This document shows, one piece after another, positions 35,438 to 43,656 of a stretch of DNA of 64,000 bases; position 1 is the first letter of the stretch; every line of letters begins with the position of its first letter. The translations under genes and the position numbers were made by a program. Location of the stretch: NCBI GenBank assembly GCA_029260595.1, contig JAJDCY010000010.1, positions 359,675-423,674 on the forward strand, given 5' to 3'. The notes beneath the pieces were generated by a model, which saw nothing but the letters and a program-made list of their open reading frames with translations, was not told the DNA's origin and ran no database searches. This stretch comes from Phycisphaeraceae bacterium (GTDB taxonomy: Bacteria; Planctomycetota; Phycisphaerae; Phycisphaerales; Phycisphaeraceae).

Positions 35438-36634
35438 TCAGCCGCGGCATTTCGTGCGCACGGATCGAGATCCAGCCAGCGCCAGCAGCGACGGCAACAG
35501 GATCATTGCAGTCGCCGGCGTGGGGATGAGCCGGATCGTCGCCGAGCTGTGAAAGCGCTCGAAGCTGTAGGTGAACGGAGTCCCGTCGCGCAGCGTGCCG
35601 CTGACTGATCCGCTCAGGTCGCTGATCGTGCCGAGTGGGCGGTCAAAGTCCGTGCCGAAGATGCGGATGACCGAGGTGTTGATCGCGCGGATGTCGAACA
35701 GGGAGCCGCTGATCTGCCCGCCGCGGATATTGGCCTGCCCGCTAAGTGACGTCTGTACACCATAGCTGTCTCCCGTGATCATCCCGCCGGTGATCTCGAT
35801 GGAGCTGTTGAACGAGCTGTTGACCGCGGTGTTTCCGGTGACTGTCCCGCCCTCAATGCTGACATCGGCAGTGAAAATCGCGTCAATGCCCTGGCTGAGC
35901 GACCCCGCGCCGCCGGCAATCGTCCCGCCGGTGACGGTCGCGTTACCACTTGAGACTTCCAGGCCCGTTCCGCCGAATGTGCCCGACCCGGTCAGTGAGC
36001 CGCCGGAGATGTTGATCGACGCGGTGTCGAAGATGCGTACCGCATCGCCCGAGTCGCCGGTCGTCGATATCGTCCCGCCGGTCATCTCGACGTGGGAGTC
36101 GCCCCGGAGGGTCAACGCCCCGACGCTGAAACCATCGGCGCTGATGGTCCCATTCGAGATCGTCGCCGTAGCGGTATCGGCCAGCGCCAGGCCCGAACTG
36201 CCGATCCCGATCGAACTAAGCGCACCACCCGTGACATCGATCACGCTCTGGCCGACCGCGGCCAGCGCCATACTGGTGCCGCCGCGTGCGCCGATCTGCC
36301 CGCCGGATACGTTCACGGCGGAGTTCTCCTGCGCGTGGACGCCGATGCTGTTGTCCTGATCCGTCGGCGGGGTGTTGATCTCGGCGCCGGCTTGCACGTT
36401 CAACGTCGTTACGTCCGGGGCCGCACCGGGTCCGTCTTGCAGCACCAACATGTCGGCCGCGTGCGTCGCGTCGTTGATGTCGTGCGGCGATCCGTCGTCA
36501 AAGGTGATCACGGCTGCGCTTGTGGCAGCGGGTGCCGCAGCCAACGCGACTACCGAGAGCACCGTGCCGAGCCGGCGCCTGATCGTCGGCGTACGATTTG
36601 AGCGGACCACCGATTGAGCGGAGCGAACAACCAT
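35438..36634 (-). CDS. secreted beta-helix surface protein with PEP-CTERM-like tail
   Basis: 398 residues with an unusually long signal peptide (hydrophobic 22-40, ending ATSAA). The body is a series of short beta-helix turns with repeated elements such as INISGGSLTGSG, TVTGGTIAGGAG, IEITGGMITGD and NIRGGQISGS, about one per 18-25 residues, as in autotransporter passenger domains. There is no autotransporter barrel. The C-terminus ends with PTPATAMILLPSLLALAGSR followed by a basic tail, a variant of the PEP-CTERM sorting signal. It is probably displayed on the cell surface. It converges with the ABC exporter gene. Confidence 0.78.
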   Translation of the reverse strand: MVVRSAQSVVRSNRTPTIRRRLGTVLSVVALAAAPAATSAAVITFDDGSPHDINDATHAADMLVLQDGPGAAPDVTTLNVQAGAEINTPPTDQDNSIGVHAQENSAVNVSGGQIGARGGTSMALAAVGQSVIDVTGGALSSIGIGSSGLALADTATATISNGTISADGFSVGALTLRGDSHVEMTGGTISTTGDSGDAVRIFDTASINISGGSLTGSGTFGGTGLEVSSGNATVTGGTIAGGAGSLSQGIDAIFTADVSIEGGTVTGNTAVNSSFNSSIEITGGMITGDSYGVQTSLSGQANIRGGQISGSLFDIRAINTSVIRIFGTDFDRPLGTISDLSGSVSGTLRDGTPFTYSFERFHSSATIRLIPTPATAMILLPSLLALAGSRSVRTKCRG

Positions 36635-36790
36635 GGGATTTCTCCTTCTTCCAATGCCTGCGCTGAGGATTACAGGTCATGACGAGTATACCGTCAGGAC
36701 AGTTTTTGAGTAGTGTTCGCACGATGGGCTCTGGGCCGGGGTCCGCTGAGGTCACGACAACGATCAAGCATTAGAGAGCGTTAATTGTTG

Positions 36791-37789
36791 TCAACGCACG
36801 GTTAACCAACCGGACCGTTGGCTCTGGTCGCTGAGGGTGACCCGAGCGGCGAGTTGGGGGTTGTGGCTGAGCACACGGTGGATGGCGTCGGGGTGGTTGC
36901 ATTGGCGGCTGCGGTGAAGGAGGACGATCCGGCGAGGTCCGCCGCGTGGGCAGCGGCCGGCCAGCGTCTGAATCGCGTCGAATGCCTGCTCGTTAGACAG
37001 GTGGCCCCACCCGCCCATGACCCGACGTTTGAGCGACTCGGGGCGGGCGCTGTTTTGCTGCATCGCCGGGTCGTAGTTGCTCTCGATCGCTAGCAGGTCG
37101 ACGCCGGTGAGGTGGTCAAGCATCGCGTCGGTGACGCGGCCGACGTCGGTGGCGTAGCCGATGCGGGTGGGCTGATTCGTGTTCGATCGAGTCGTTTCGA
37201 CGAGTTCAAACACGTAGCCCGCGGAGCCGGTGCGGTCGTGGGGGAGCAACGCGGTTCGTGCGCGCAGCCCGGCTGCGATGTCAACGGTGACACCGTCTTG
37301 ATCGATCGCTTCGATCAACCCGGCGGCGATCAGCCGTTCCGATCCGGGGACACGTTCGAGTTGCCGCAGGTGCCCGCGGTGAACAAACACCGTGATGCGT
37401 TCGCGCACGAGCGTTGAAATCCACGTGGGCGAAAAATGATCTCGATCGAGATGCGTCACGCACAGCGCTTGAATATCCTGGACAGTCGCGCCCGTGCCGG
37501 CAAGGCGTTTGGCGACGGTTCGCGGCCCCAGCCCGGCGTCGATCAACAGCAGCCGGGCGGGTTCCGTATCGTCCGCGATATTCAGCACGGATGCGTTGCC
37601 CGACGACCCGCTGCCAAGCACGCACAGCCGCGCCTGGCGGGTCGGTGGGTTGGGGTCGAATAACTCGGGAATAACCGCTTGATTCGAGGTGAATCGGTCG
37701 CGTGGCGTTGTGCGGGTTCGGCCGCGGCCCTTCCGTGGCGCGGTTGCCTGCGGGAACAATAGCATCTGGCCGGAGCCTTGCCACGACAT
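36791..37789 (-). CDS. MBL-fold metallo-hydrolase (YycJ/WalJ-like)
   Basis: 332 residues from the ATG at 37789, which follows AGGAG by six bases; a TTG 21 bases further upstream lacks such a site. After a basic, low-complexity N-terminus of about 60 residues, the metallo-beta-lactamase fold begins: LCVLGSGSSGNASVL, LLIDAGLG, the metal motif THLDRDH, and later GYATDVGRV and LLAIESNYDP with GHLSNEQAFDAI, typical of YycJ-type enzymes that act on nucleic acids or small phosphoesters. The C-terminal metal His is in LLHRSRQCNHP. Its exact substrate is unknown. Confidence 0.87.
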   Translation of the reverse strand: MSWQGSGQMLLFPQATAPRKGRGRTRTTPRDRFTSNQAVIPELFDPNPPTRQARLCVLGSGSSGNASVLNIADDTEPARLLLIDAGLGPRTVAKRLAGTGATVQDIQALCVTHLDRDHFSPTWISTLVRERITVFVHRGHLRQLERVPGSERLIAAGLIEAIDQDGVTVDIAAGLRARTALLPHDRTGSAGYVFELVETTRSNTNQPTRIGYATDVGRVTDAMLDHLTGVDLLAIESNYDPAMQQNSARPESLKRRVMGGWGHLSNEQAFDAIQTLAGRCPRGGPRRIVLLHRSRQCNHPDAIHRVLSHNPQLAARVTLSDQSQRSGWLTVR

Positions 37790-38002
37790 CCTTGTCTCCT
37801 GCTGATCCAATCCCGCAGCTTCGAAGTCTCGCGGAAGTCTCGCGACGCGGAGCCATACCGTAACCGATCCCGGACGATCAGTCGGGCCGTGCTCGCGGCG
37901 GGCTTTGCGAATGTCGCCCGAGTTGCGGGTAGAGTTCGGTTATAATGATCTATTGGTCCGTGCCTGCTGTGGCGCGATCGATTCCGTTCACCAAGGGCCG
38001 CG

Positions 38003-38551
38003 ATGGAGTCGCAGGAGTTCCGACAACTCGCGTTGGCCGAGATCGATGCTGTCTATCGGATGGCGTTGCACCTGACCCGCCACCCCGATGAGGCGTCCGA
38101 TCTGGTGCAGGACACGTATGTGCGCGCGCTGGGCGCGGAGGCGGGGTTCGAGCTGCGTGACCGCGGGATCCGCCCGTGGTTGTTCAAGATCCTCCGCAAC
38201 GTTTTTTACACGAAGATCAGCCGCAAGCGGCGTGAGCCGACGCTGGCGGACGATCTGCAGCACGAGGCGGCCGCGGCTGAGCTTGAGACGCCCCCGCCCG
38301 CATGGGACATGGGGAGTCTGAATTGGGAGCACGTTGATGAGCGTCTCAAGCACGCGATCGAGGAGTTGGCTGAGCCGTATCGGCTGGTGCTGCTGCTGTG
38401 GGCGGTCGAGGGGCTCAAGTACCGCGAGATCGCCGATGTGCTGGATATCGCGCTGGGGACGGTGATGAGCCGGCTGTACCGGGCGCGGGTGATCTTATCG
38501 GAGAAATTGGCCGGATTAGCGGCTGAACACGGGATCAAGGTTGGGGAATGA
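38003..38551 (+). CDS. ECF-type RNA polymerase sigma factor
   Basis: 182 residues. Region 2 (about 12-75) contains HPDEASDLVQDTYVRAL and RPWLFKILRNVFYTKISRKRR; region 4 (about 118-172) contains LAEPYRLVLLLWAVEGLKYREIADVLDIALGTVMSRLYRAR, the helix-turn-helix that reads the -35 element. A TATAAT-like hexamer occurs at about 37941 but without a clear -35 partner. The next gene, 80 bases downstream, is a likely anti-sigma factor with one membrane segment, so the pair probably responds to an envelope signal. Confidence 0.92.
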   Translation: MESQEFRQLALAEIDAVYRMALHLTRHPDEASDLVQDTYVRALGAEAGFELRDRGIRPWLFKILRNVFYTKISRKRREPTLADDLQHEAAAAELETPPPAWDMGSLNWEHVDERLKHAIEELAEPYRLVLLLWAVEGLKYREIADVLDIALGTVMSRLYRARVILSEKLAGLAAEHGIKVGE

Positions 38552-38631
38552 AATTAGCCGATCAGAGGTTTATTCCAGGGGACGGTGGAGTTTATTGGAG
38601 GCGGGGTCATTAGAAGATCGGGTGGAGTGTG

Positions 38632-39501
38632 ATGGATCGGAAGCTAGATCATGATGAGGTCCGCGGCTATCTCGCGGCATTCGCGGACGGGGAACTGGAC
38701 GTCGAGCAGAATCTGCGTGTGCTAGAGCACATGGCGATGGACCCGCAGTCGACGCGCAGGGTCATGCACCAGCAGCAGTTGCGCCAGGCAGTCGGGCGGG
38801 TGATCCGCGGCGATGCGCCGGGGGCGCCGGCGGATCTTCGTGGGAAGGTCGAGGCTGCGTTGGCGGATGTGCCTGCGACGAATACTCCTCGGTCCACGCG
38901 GGCGCCCCGATCGGTCCTCGCGGTGATCGGGCGGTGGGCTCCGGCTGCGGTCGCGGCGGTGTTGCTGGTCTCGGCGTTGACGGTTTTGCGGACGGCGGAT
39001 TCTTCCGGGCCGGCGGTCGCTGGGGCGGACGTGCTTTTTTCTGCGGCGAAGGTCCAGGAATTTGGCCGGCGTCACGTCAGTTGCTCGCGGATGCTGGATC
39101 GCCTGCACGGGTCTGAATTGTTCCCGCGGCAGGTTTCGCAACTGCCCGGTGCGCTCACGGCCTACCTTGGCGATAGCGGGCCGGTTCTGGGTTCGCTGGA
39201 TCTGACGGGGCTGGGGTATCGGTTCGTCGGCGCGGGTAAGTGCCTTGTGCCGGGGACCGGGTCGGTGCACCTGGTCTATGAGGCCGCTGAGCGGACGGCT
39301 CGGAGCGATTCGTTGAGCCTCTGGATCCGGGCGTACGATGGGAAAACAGACATCGAGCCGGGCAAGCTATACACGGCGAGCGGTCCGAGTGCCGTCCATC
39401 CCGTCCTGGTCTGGCGGGTGGGGGATGTGGTCTACTATCTCGTGGGCGATGGCCCGGAGCAGACGCGGGTGGCGGCGGAGCGGCTTCGGTCGGTCGGGTA
39501 G
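38632..39501 (+). CDS. membrane-anchored anti-sigma factor
   Basis: 289 residues. The N-terminal cytoplasmic part (1-85) with EVRGYLAAFADGELDVEQNLRVLEHM resembles anti-sigma domains of ECF partners but lacks the zinc-binding H-x3-C-x2-C motif. One membrane segment (about 98-118, WAPAAVAAVLLVSALTVL) is followed by a 170-residue periplasmic domain with LGYRFVGAGKCLVPGTGSVHLVYE. It follows the sigma factor directly, so it most likely holds it at the membrane. GGAG lies four bases before the ATG; a GTG at 38629 is an alternative start. Confidence 0.85.
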   Translation: MDRKLDHDEVRGYLAAFADGELDVEQNLRVLEHMAMDPQSTRRVMHQQQLRQAVGRVIRGDAPGAPADLRGKVEAALADVPATNTPRSTRAPRSVLAVIGRWAPAAVAAVLLVSALTVLRTADSSGPAVAGADVLFSAAKVQEFGRRHVSCSRMLDRLHGSELFPRQVSQLPGALTAYLGDSGPVLGSLDLTGLGYRFVGAGKCLVPGTGSVHLVYEAAERTARSDSLSLWIRAYDGKTDIEPGKLYTASGPSAVHPVLVWRVGDVVYYLVGDGPEQTRVAAERLRSVG

Positions 39502-40030
39502 GGGGGCCGGGGGTAGAGCGGATCGGTGGCGGCGCTTGATTTTCTGAGCGTTCAGTCCTGACTGAAATCCGTAAAATCAATTTCTAAAAGATATTGTGTC
39601 GATGCGGCTGTCCTAAGGGTGCCTTGCGGCCCGGCCGATCCTGCCGACTCTGCCAGATCTGCTGGGGTTTTGGTTGAAACATCACGGGTTTCTAACGCGT
39701 CACATACCACAGGCGGCGTATGATATGTAAGATCAAGTGCGGTAGTGGATTAGTAAGAATGCAGGTAAGTTGTTCTTGGAAAATAAGTTAAGTTGATTTA
39801 TTGATGGGGGATTGGCAAAGAATGGACACTGCGGCATCGCAGGCGTATAGTTCTGCTCGCTTCGAGCCGGGGGAGCCGGGGCCCGGAGAGATAGGACGGC
39901 GAAGAGACCATGATTAGTTCGACCTGCCAATCCGTGATCGTTACCGAGTAACAACCGAACCATACGGCCAATGGGCGGCGTCAGGGTGGTTCATCGAACC
40001 GCCCGGCTTGCCGACCGTAAGGACACCGCC
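39502..40030. other. long non-coding stretch, possibly an RNA gene or leader
   Basis: Over 500 bases without a convincing gene. An open frame of 76 codons on the minus strand (39733-39963) has no ribosome binding site and no family-like sequence. The part around 39720-39830 is AT-rich and might hold a promoter (TTGGAA at about 39776, weak -10 TTATTG), and the following 200 bases are GC-rich with hairpins, the clearest a nine-base stem GGGTGGTTC/GAACCGCCC with a three-base loop at about 39985-40005. The run ends in the terminator at 40031. I cannot match it to a known RNA family. Confidence 0.45.
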
Positions 40031-40062
40031 GGCGGTGGGTGCGGATGATCCGCCGCCTTTTT
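40031..40062 (+). terminator. intrinsic terminator 44 bases before the HAD gene
   Basis: A stem of ten pairs (arms 40031-40040 and 40048-40057, including two G-T pairs) with a seven-base loop is followed by five T residues (40058-40062). It sits in front of, not behind, a gene, so it ends either a small RNA, the sigma/anti-sigma transcript, or acts as an attenuator of the phosphatase gene. Confidence 0.75.
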
Positions 40063-40105
40063 CAGAGAGACCGCGAGCCGAGGGCTTGCAAGAAAGGACC
40101 GAACG

Positions 40106-40903
40106 ATGAGTCAGGGATATTTGATCGACATGGATGGTGTGATCTACCGCGGCAGCGAGCTGATCCCCGGTGCGGACCGGTTTATCGGCCTGCTGCGCGA
40201 GCGGGACATCCCGTTCCTGTTTTTGACGAACAACAGCCAGCGTACGCGCCGCGACGTGGCGACGAAGATCCAGCGGATGGGCATCGATGCCGACTGGGAT
40301 GACGTGTTTACGTGTGCGGATGCGACCGCGCGGTTTTTAGCCATGCAGGACCCGGAGGGCACGGCCTTCGTGATCGGTGAGGGCGGGCTGCTCAACGCGC
40401 TGCACAGCAACCGCTACGCGATCGTCGACAGCGACCCGGATTATGTGGTCGTCGGCGAGGGCCGGACCGTGACCTTCGAGATGGTCGAGAAGGCCGTGCG
40501 CATGATCCAAAACGGCGCGAAGCTGATCGCGACCAACATGGACCCGAACTGCCCGACCGAGCACGGCCTGCGGCCCGGCTGCGGCGCGATCGTCGCGATG
40601 CTCGAAAAAGCGACCGGGACCGAGGCGTTTTCCGTCGGCAAACCCAGCCCCGTGATGATGCGGATGGCGCGTAAGCAGTTGGGCTTGCGTACCGCGGACG
40701 TGACCATGATCGGCGACACGATGGAGACGGACATCCTAGGCGGCGTCCAGATGGGCTACCGCACCGCGTTGGTTCTGTCCGGCGGCACCAGCCGCGAGGA
40801 CCTGTCCCGCTTCGCCTACCGCCCGGACCTGGTCGTCGATTCGATCAACGATTTGTGCGCGGAAGTCGAAACGGCCGAGGAGCCGGTGTTGGCTGGGGTG
40901 TAG
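40106..40903 (+). CDS. HAD-IIA family phosphatase (NagD type)
   Basis: 265 residues. Motif I GYLIDMDGVIYRG, then LFLTNNSQRTR (motif II Thr), the C2 cap region and GKPSPVMMRMARKQLGL, then MIGDTMETDILGGVQMGYRTALVLSG (motif IV Asp pair) define the HAD subclass IIA with sugar or nucleotide monophosphates and phosphoglycolate as possible substrates. AAAGGA lies eight bases before the ATG. A strong terminator 44 bases upstream suggests its own regulation. Downstream, after a palindromic repeat, lies an unrelated gene on the other strand. Confidence 0.92.
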   Translation: MSQGYLIDMDGVIYRGSELIPGADRFIGLLRERDIPFLFLTNNSQRTRRDVATKIQRMGIDADWDDVFTCADATARFLAMQDPEGTAFVIGEGGLLNALHSNRYAIVDSDPDYVVVGEGRTVTFEMVEKAVRMIQNGAKLIATNMDPNCPTEHGLRPGCGAIVAMLEKATGTEAFSVGKPSPVMMRMARKQLGLRTADVTMIGDTMETDILGGVQMGYRTALVLSGGTSREDLSRFAYRPDLVVDSINDLCAEVETAEEPVLAGV

Positions 40904-40957
40904 GCACCAGCCCGACTGCCACCCATCAGGCTGGATACACAGTCAGTGCGTTTGTAC

Positions 40958-41076
40958 AAGTAGGGTGGGATAAGCGCTAGCGCATCCCACCACGCGGGCA
41001 AACCGATCAGCCGGCCATCCGCCGTGTCACGGCGACGCGGAATGGTGGGTTTCGCTTCGCTCAACCCACCCTACTT
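40958..41076. repeat. palindromic interspersed repeat (REP/BIME-like), two hairpins
   Basis: A 12-base perfect inverted repeat (AAGTAGGGTGGG at 40958-40969 and CCCACCCTACTT at 41065-41076) bounds the element. Each arm also forms its own hairpin: GGTGGGAT/ATCCCACC (40964-40971, 40984-40991) around a palindromic GCGCTAGCGC, and GGTGGGTT/AACCCACC (41044-41051, 41063-41070). The GTAGGGTGGG core is a pattern that recurs as interspersed repeats in many bacteria. It separates the HAD gene from the AT-richer gene at 41101. Confidence 0.85.
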
Positions 41077-41100
41077 ACTACAGCACTATGGTTGCAGCTG

Positions 41101-41853
41101 CTACTCATCGTCTCCAGCGCAACCGATAGGCCGATACTCAGGGACAGTTATTTTACTCAGTTGTTCTTTCTTTTGGTTGAGCTGTTTCTCAGACTCAACG
41201 CATGCTCTTGCCGTGCGTTCCTTGAGGTCTTGCCCTGCCCACAATCCATATAGGGTCAACGTGTTAGTAAAGTGCTTGTCCGTATCGTTAGCAATTATCA
41301 CGTAGGGTAGGAATAACGTGACTAGGCCGCAAAAACTTTTGCTGAGGGGCGCGTATGCAACCTTTGCATCCGCGATTCCACAGATAAAGTGCATGGCGAT
41401 GCCTTCCATCGTATTAAGTATTTCCTGAACTAACCCATCATTCGACTTAATCTCTTCAACTAAACCTGGGCCATCACTTACGCGGCATTCGAGATTAGGC
41501 CATTCGCCTGCAATTTTACAGCTATTCAAAATTGGATATTTGCCATCATTGCGAAGCTGGTTGAATGCATTTGCGCTAGGTACTACTTTGTCCGCGTATG
41601 CGATTGCTTGCTCAATAGCGATGCGGATTGATTCGCGTTGTGCGATCACTTGTGTGGCCTTCTTTGTGGCAGTCACTTGTGCCGCCCCGACCTTAATCTG
41701 TTTAAGCGCTTGCCATGCACAAATGGCGATGATTGGCCCCGATAGAAAATATAAGATCTCAAGCACCGATCGACCTATCGACAGACTAGTGCATATAGCG
41801 CTATCCTTGTCAGCAAGTTGTACCCACCAATGACTGTCCATATTGGTAGACAT
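41101..41853 (-). CDS. membrane-anchored protein, unknown, low GC
   Basis: About 250 residues from the ATG at 41853, which has GGGGA five bases upstream; a second ATG at 41841 and a longer frame to 41934 are possible. One membrane segment (about 28-48, SVLEILYFLSGPIIAICAWQ) is followed by a helical region (QIKVGAAQVTATKKATQVIAQ), then a mixed domain with several cysteines. GC content and codon use are clearly lower than in neighbours, suggesting transfer. The style recalls small one-helix proteins of unknown function in defence or mobile islands, but I have no family match. Confidence 0.65.
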   Translation of the reverse strand: MSTNMDSHWWVQLADKDSAICTSLSIGRSVLEILYFLSGPIIAICAWQALKQIKVGAAQVTATKKATQVIAQRESIRIAIEQAIAYADKVVPSANAFNQLRNDGKYPILNSCKIAGEWPNLECRVSDGPGLVEEIKSNDGLVQEILNTMEGIAMHFICGIADAKVAYAPLSKSFCGLVTLFLPYVIIANDTDKHFTNTLTLYGLWAGQDLKERTARACVESEKQLNQKKEQLSKITVPEYRPIGCAGDDE

Positions 41854-41965
41854 TATATCCCCGGTCGCAAGGTGCAGCCATTCCCTACTCGCGCTGCGGC
41901 CCACTCGTCCGAAGGAGTGTCGGAAGGCCGACACGATAGATTAAGTATAGTTGCTGAGGTGCCAG

Positions 41966-43018
41966 CTATGCGGCGAAGACCTGGTTGAATTCTCGGTTGG
42001 CGCGTTCGAGGTCGTCGTAGCGGCCTATGTCCAGCCAGTATTCGCGGATGGGGAAGACGGCGGTTTCGGCGTTGTTGTCCATGAGCTGGCGGAAGACGGT
42101 GGTCATGTCGGTGCGCTGGCCCGGGTGGATCAGGCTGAGGGTGCTCGGTTCGAGGACGTAGACGCCGGCGTTGATGAAGTAGCGCTGGACGGGTTTCTCT
42201 TCGAGCGCGACCAGGCGCTGCTCGTCCAGCTTGACGACGCCGAAGGGGACCTGGAAGTCGTACTCGCGCACACCCATTGTGGCGGTGGCGGACTGTTCGT
42301 TGTGAAAATCGAGCATCTGGTTGAAGTTCACCAGTGTCAGTAAATCGCCGTTCATCACGACCATGGGGAGGGTGGGTGTTTCGGGCAGCAGGCTCAGGGC
42401 GCCGGCGGTGCCGAGTTGTTCGTCTTCGCGCAGGTATTCGATCTGTGCGCCCCACTTGCTGCCGTCGGCGAAGTAGCGCTGGACCATCTCGGCTTTGTAG
42501 TTGACGGAGATAAAGAAGCGGTTAAAGCCCTGCTCGATGAAGTTGACGAGGATCGATTCGAGCAGCGGGCGGCTACCGATCTGCAGCATCGGCTTGGGGC
42601 AGCCGTCGGTGAGGGGCTTGAGGCGCGACCCGAGCCCGCCGGCTTGGAGCACGACCCAGTTGTCGCGCTGGGTCGGCTGAATGAGGTCGTTGAGCAGGTA
42701 GAGACCGGCGACGCGGCCATGGGCGTCGACGACGGGGATCTGGTTGATCTTGCGTTGGCGCATCACGGCTAACACCTGTTGGCGGGTGTCGGTTGGTGAT
42801 GCGGTGGTCGGGTGCGCGTTCATGATCCGGTTGACCGGGTCTTCGAGCGCGACGCGCTTGAGCAGCCCGCGTCGGACATCGCCGTCGGTCACCGTGCCGA
42901 GCAGCTTGCGGTCTTCGGTGACGACCAGCGCGACCTGCAGGCTGGACGCGTTGATCACCGCGACGGCGTCGAGGATCGGCGATGCGGGCGCGACGAGGCT
43001 TTGTGTCCAATCTGTCAT
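41966..43018 (-). CDS. CBS-domain nucleotidyltransferase (PtmE/LegX-like)
   Basis: 350 residues from the ATG at 43018, which overlaps the NeuD-like gene by four bases (ATGA). Two CBS domains (about 5-120) precede a sugar-phosphate nucleotidyltransferase with VLQAGGLGSRLKPLTDGCPKPML (about 126-148) and later VVMNGDLLT. This CBS-plus-transferase layout is that of PtmE/LegX, which makes GDP-glucosamine in legionaminic acid synthesis. The gene is the last of the neuC-neuD-ptmE unit. The CBS pair may sense a nucleotide. Confidence 0.87.
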   Translation of the reverse strand: MTDWTQSLVAPASPILDAVAVINASSLQVALVVTEDRKLLGTVTDGDVRRGLLKRVALEDPVNRIMNAHPTTASPTDTRQQVLAVMRQRKINQIPVVDAHGRVAGLYLLNDLIQPTQRDNWVVLQAGGLGSRLKPLTDGCPKPMLQIGSRPLLESILVNFIEQGFNRFFISVNYKAEMVQRYFADGSKWGAQIEYLREDEQLGTAGALSLLPETPTLPMVVMNGDLLTLVNFNQMLDFHNEQSATATMGVREYDFQVPFGVVKLDEQRLVALEEKPVQRYFINAGVYVLEPSTLSLIHPGQRTDMTTVFRQLMDNNAETAVFPIREYWLDIGRYDDLERANREFNQVFAA

Positions 43019-43656
43019 CTGGTTTTGACCACCTTTGCCGGCACGCCAACGACGGTGGCGTTGTCCGGGACGTCTTCGATCACTGCCGAGCCGGCGCCGA
43101 CCAGGCACGATCGGCCGAGCGTTACCGCCTGAATCACCGATGCCCCGGTGCCCACGTGTGCGCCGGGTCCGACCCGCACACCGCCGCTGAGCGTCGCCCC
43201 CGGGGCGATGTGGGCGTGCTCGCCGATCCGGGCGTCGTGGTCGATCGAGGCCCGGGTGTTCACCAACGCGTTGGCTGCGATCCGGGAGCCCGGTTGGATC
43301 ACCACGCCGGCCATCACCTGGGCGCCCTCGCCGAGCGTTACGTCCAGCCCGATCACCGCGGACGGGTGGGTGACCGTGGCGAAGCTGTATCCCTCATCAG
43401 CGAACGCCTCGTACACGCTACGCCGCTTGTCGGTCGACCCGGTTCCGCCCAGCCCATTGACCAGGTGGATCTCGTCCGCGCGGTAGCCGAGCACAACACG
43501 GTCGTCGCCGATGACCTCGACGCCGAGCACCTTCTGGCCCACGCGCGACGGGTCCAGGTCGGTTACGCCGAGGATCCGTTCGCCGGCGGCTCGCAACGCG
43601 CCCAGGAGCACTTTGGCGTGCCCGCCGGCTCCAAGCACAATCACGGGTCGATTCAT
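43015..43656 (-). CDS. NeuD-family sugar O/N-acetyltransferase
   Basis: 213 residues. An N-terminal Rossmann-like part with VIVLGAGGHAKVLLGAL (PglD/NeuD type) is followed by a left-handed beta-helix of hexapeptide repeats (VIGLDVTLGEGAQVMAGVVIQPGSRIA and so on, about 105-205) ending in NATVVGVPAKVV. Such enzymes acetylate nonulosonic acids or their UDP-sugar precursors using acetyl-CoA. The catalytic His is probably in the IDHDARIGEHAHIAPG segment. It overlaps both neighbours by four bases, so the three genes form a tight operon. Confidence 0.92.
   Translation of the reverse strand: MNRPVIVLGAGGHAKVLLGALRAAGERILGVTDLDPSRVGQKVLGVEVIGDDRVVLGYRADEIHLVNGLGGTGSTDKRRSVYEAFADEGYSFATVTHPSAVIGLDVTLGEGAQVMAGVVIQPGSRIAANALVNTRASIDHDARIGEHAHIAPGATLSGGVRVGPGAHVGTGASVIQAVTLGRSCLVGAGSAVIEDVPDNATVVGVPAKVVKTR

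Noticed and set aside
39733-39963. Minus-strand 76-codon frame in the long intergenic region
   Set aside because: No ribosome binding site and no recognisable sequence; it overlaps the hairpin-rich part better explained as RNA.
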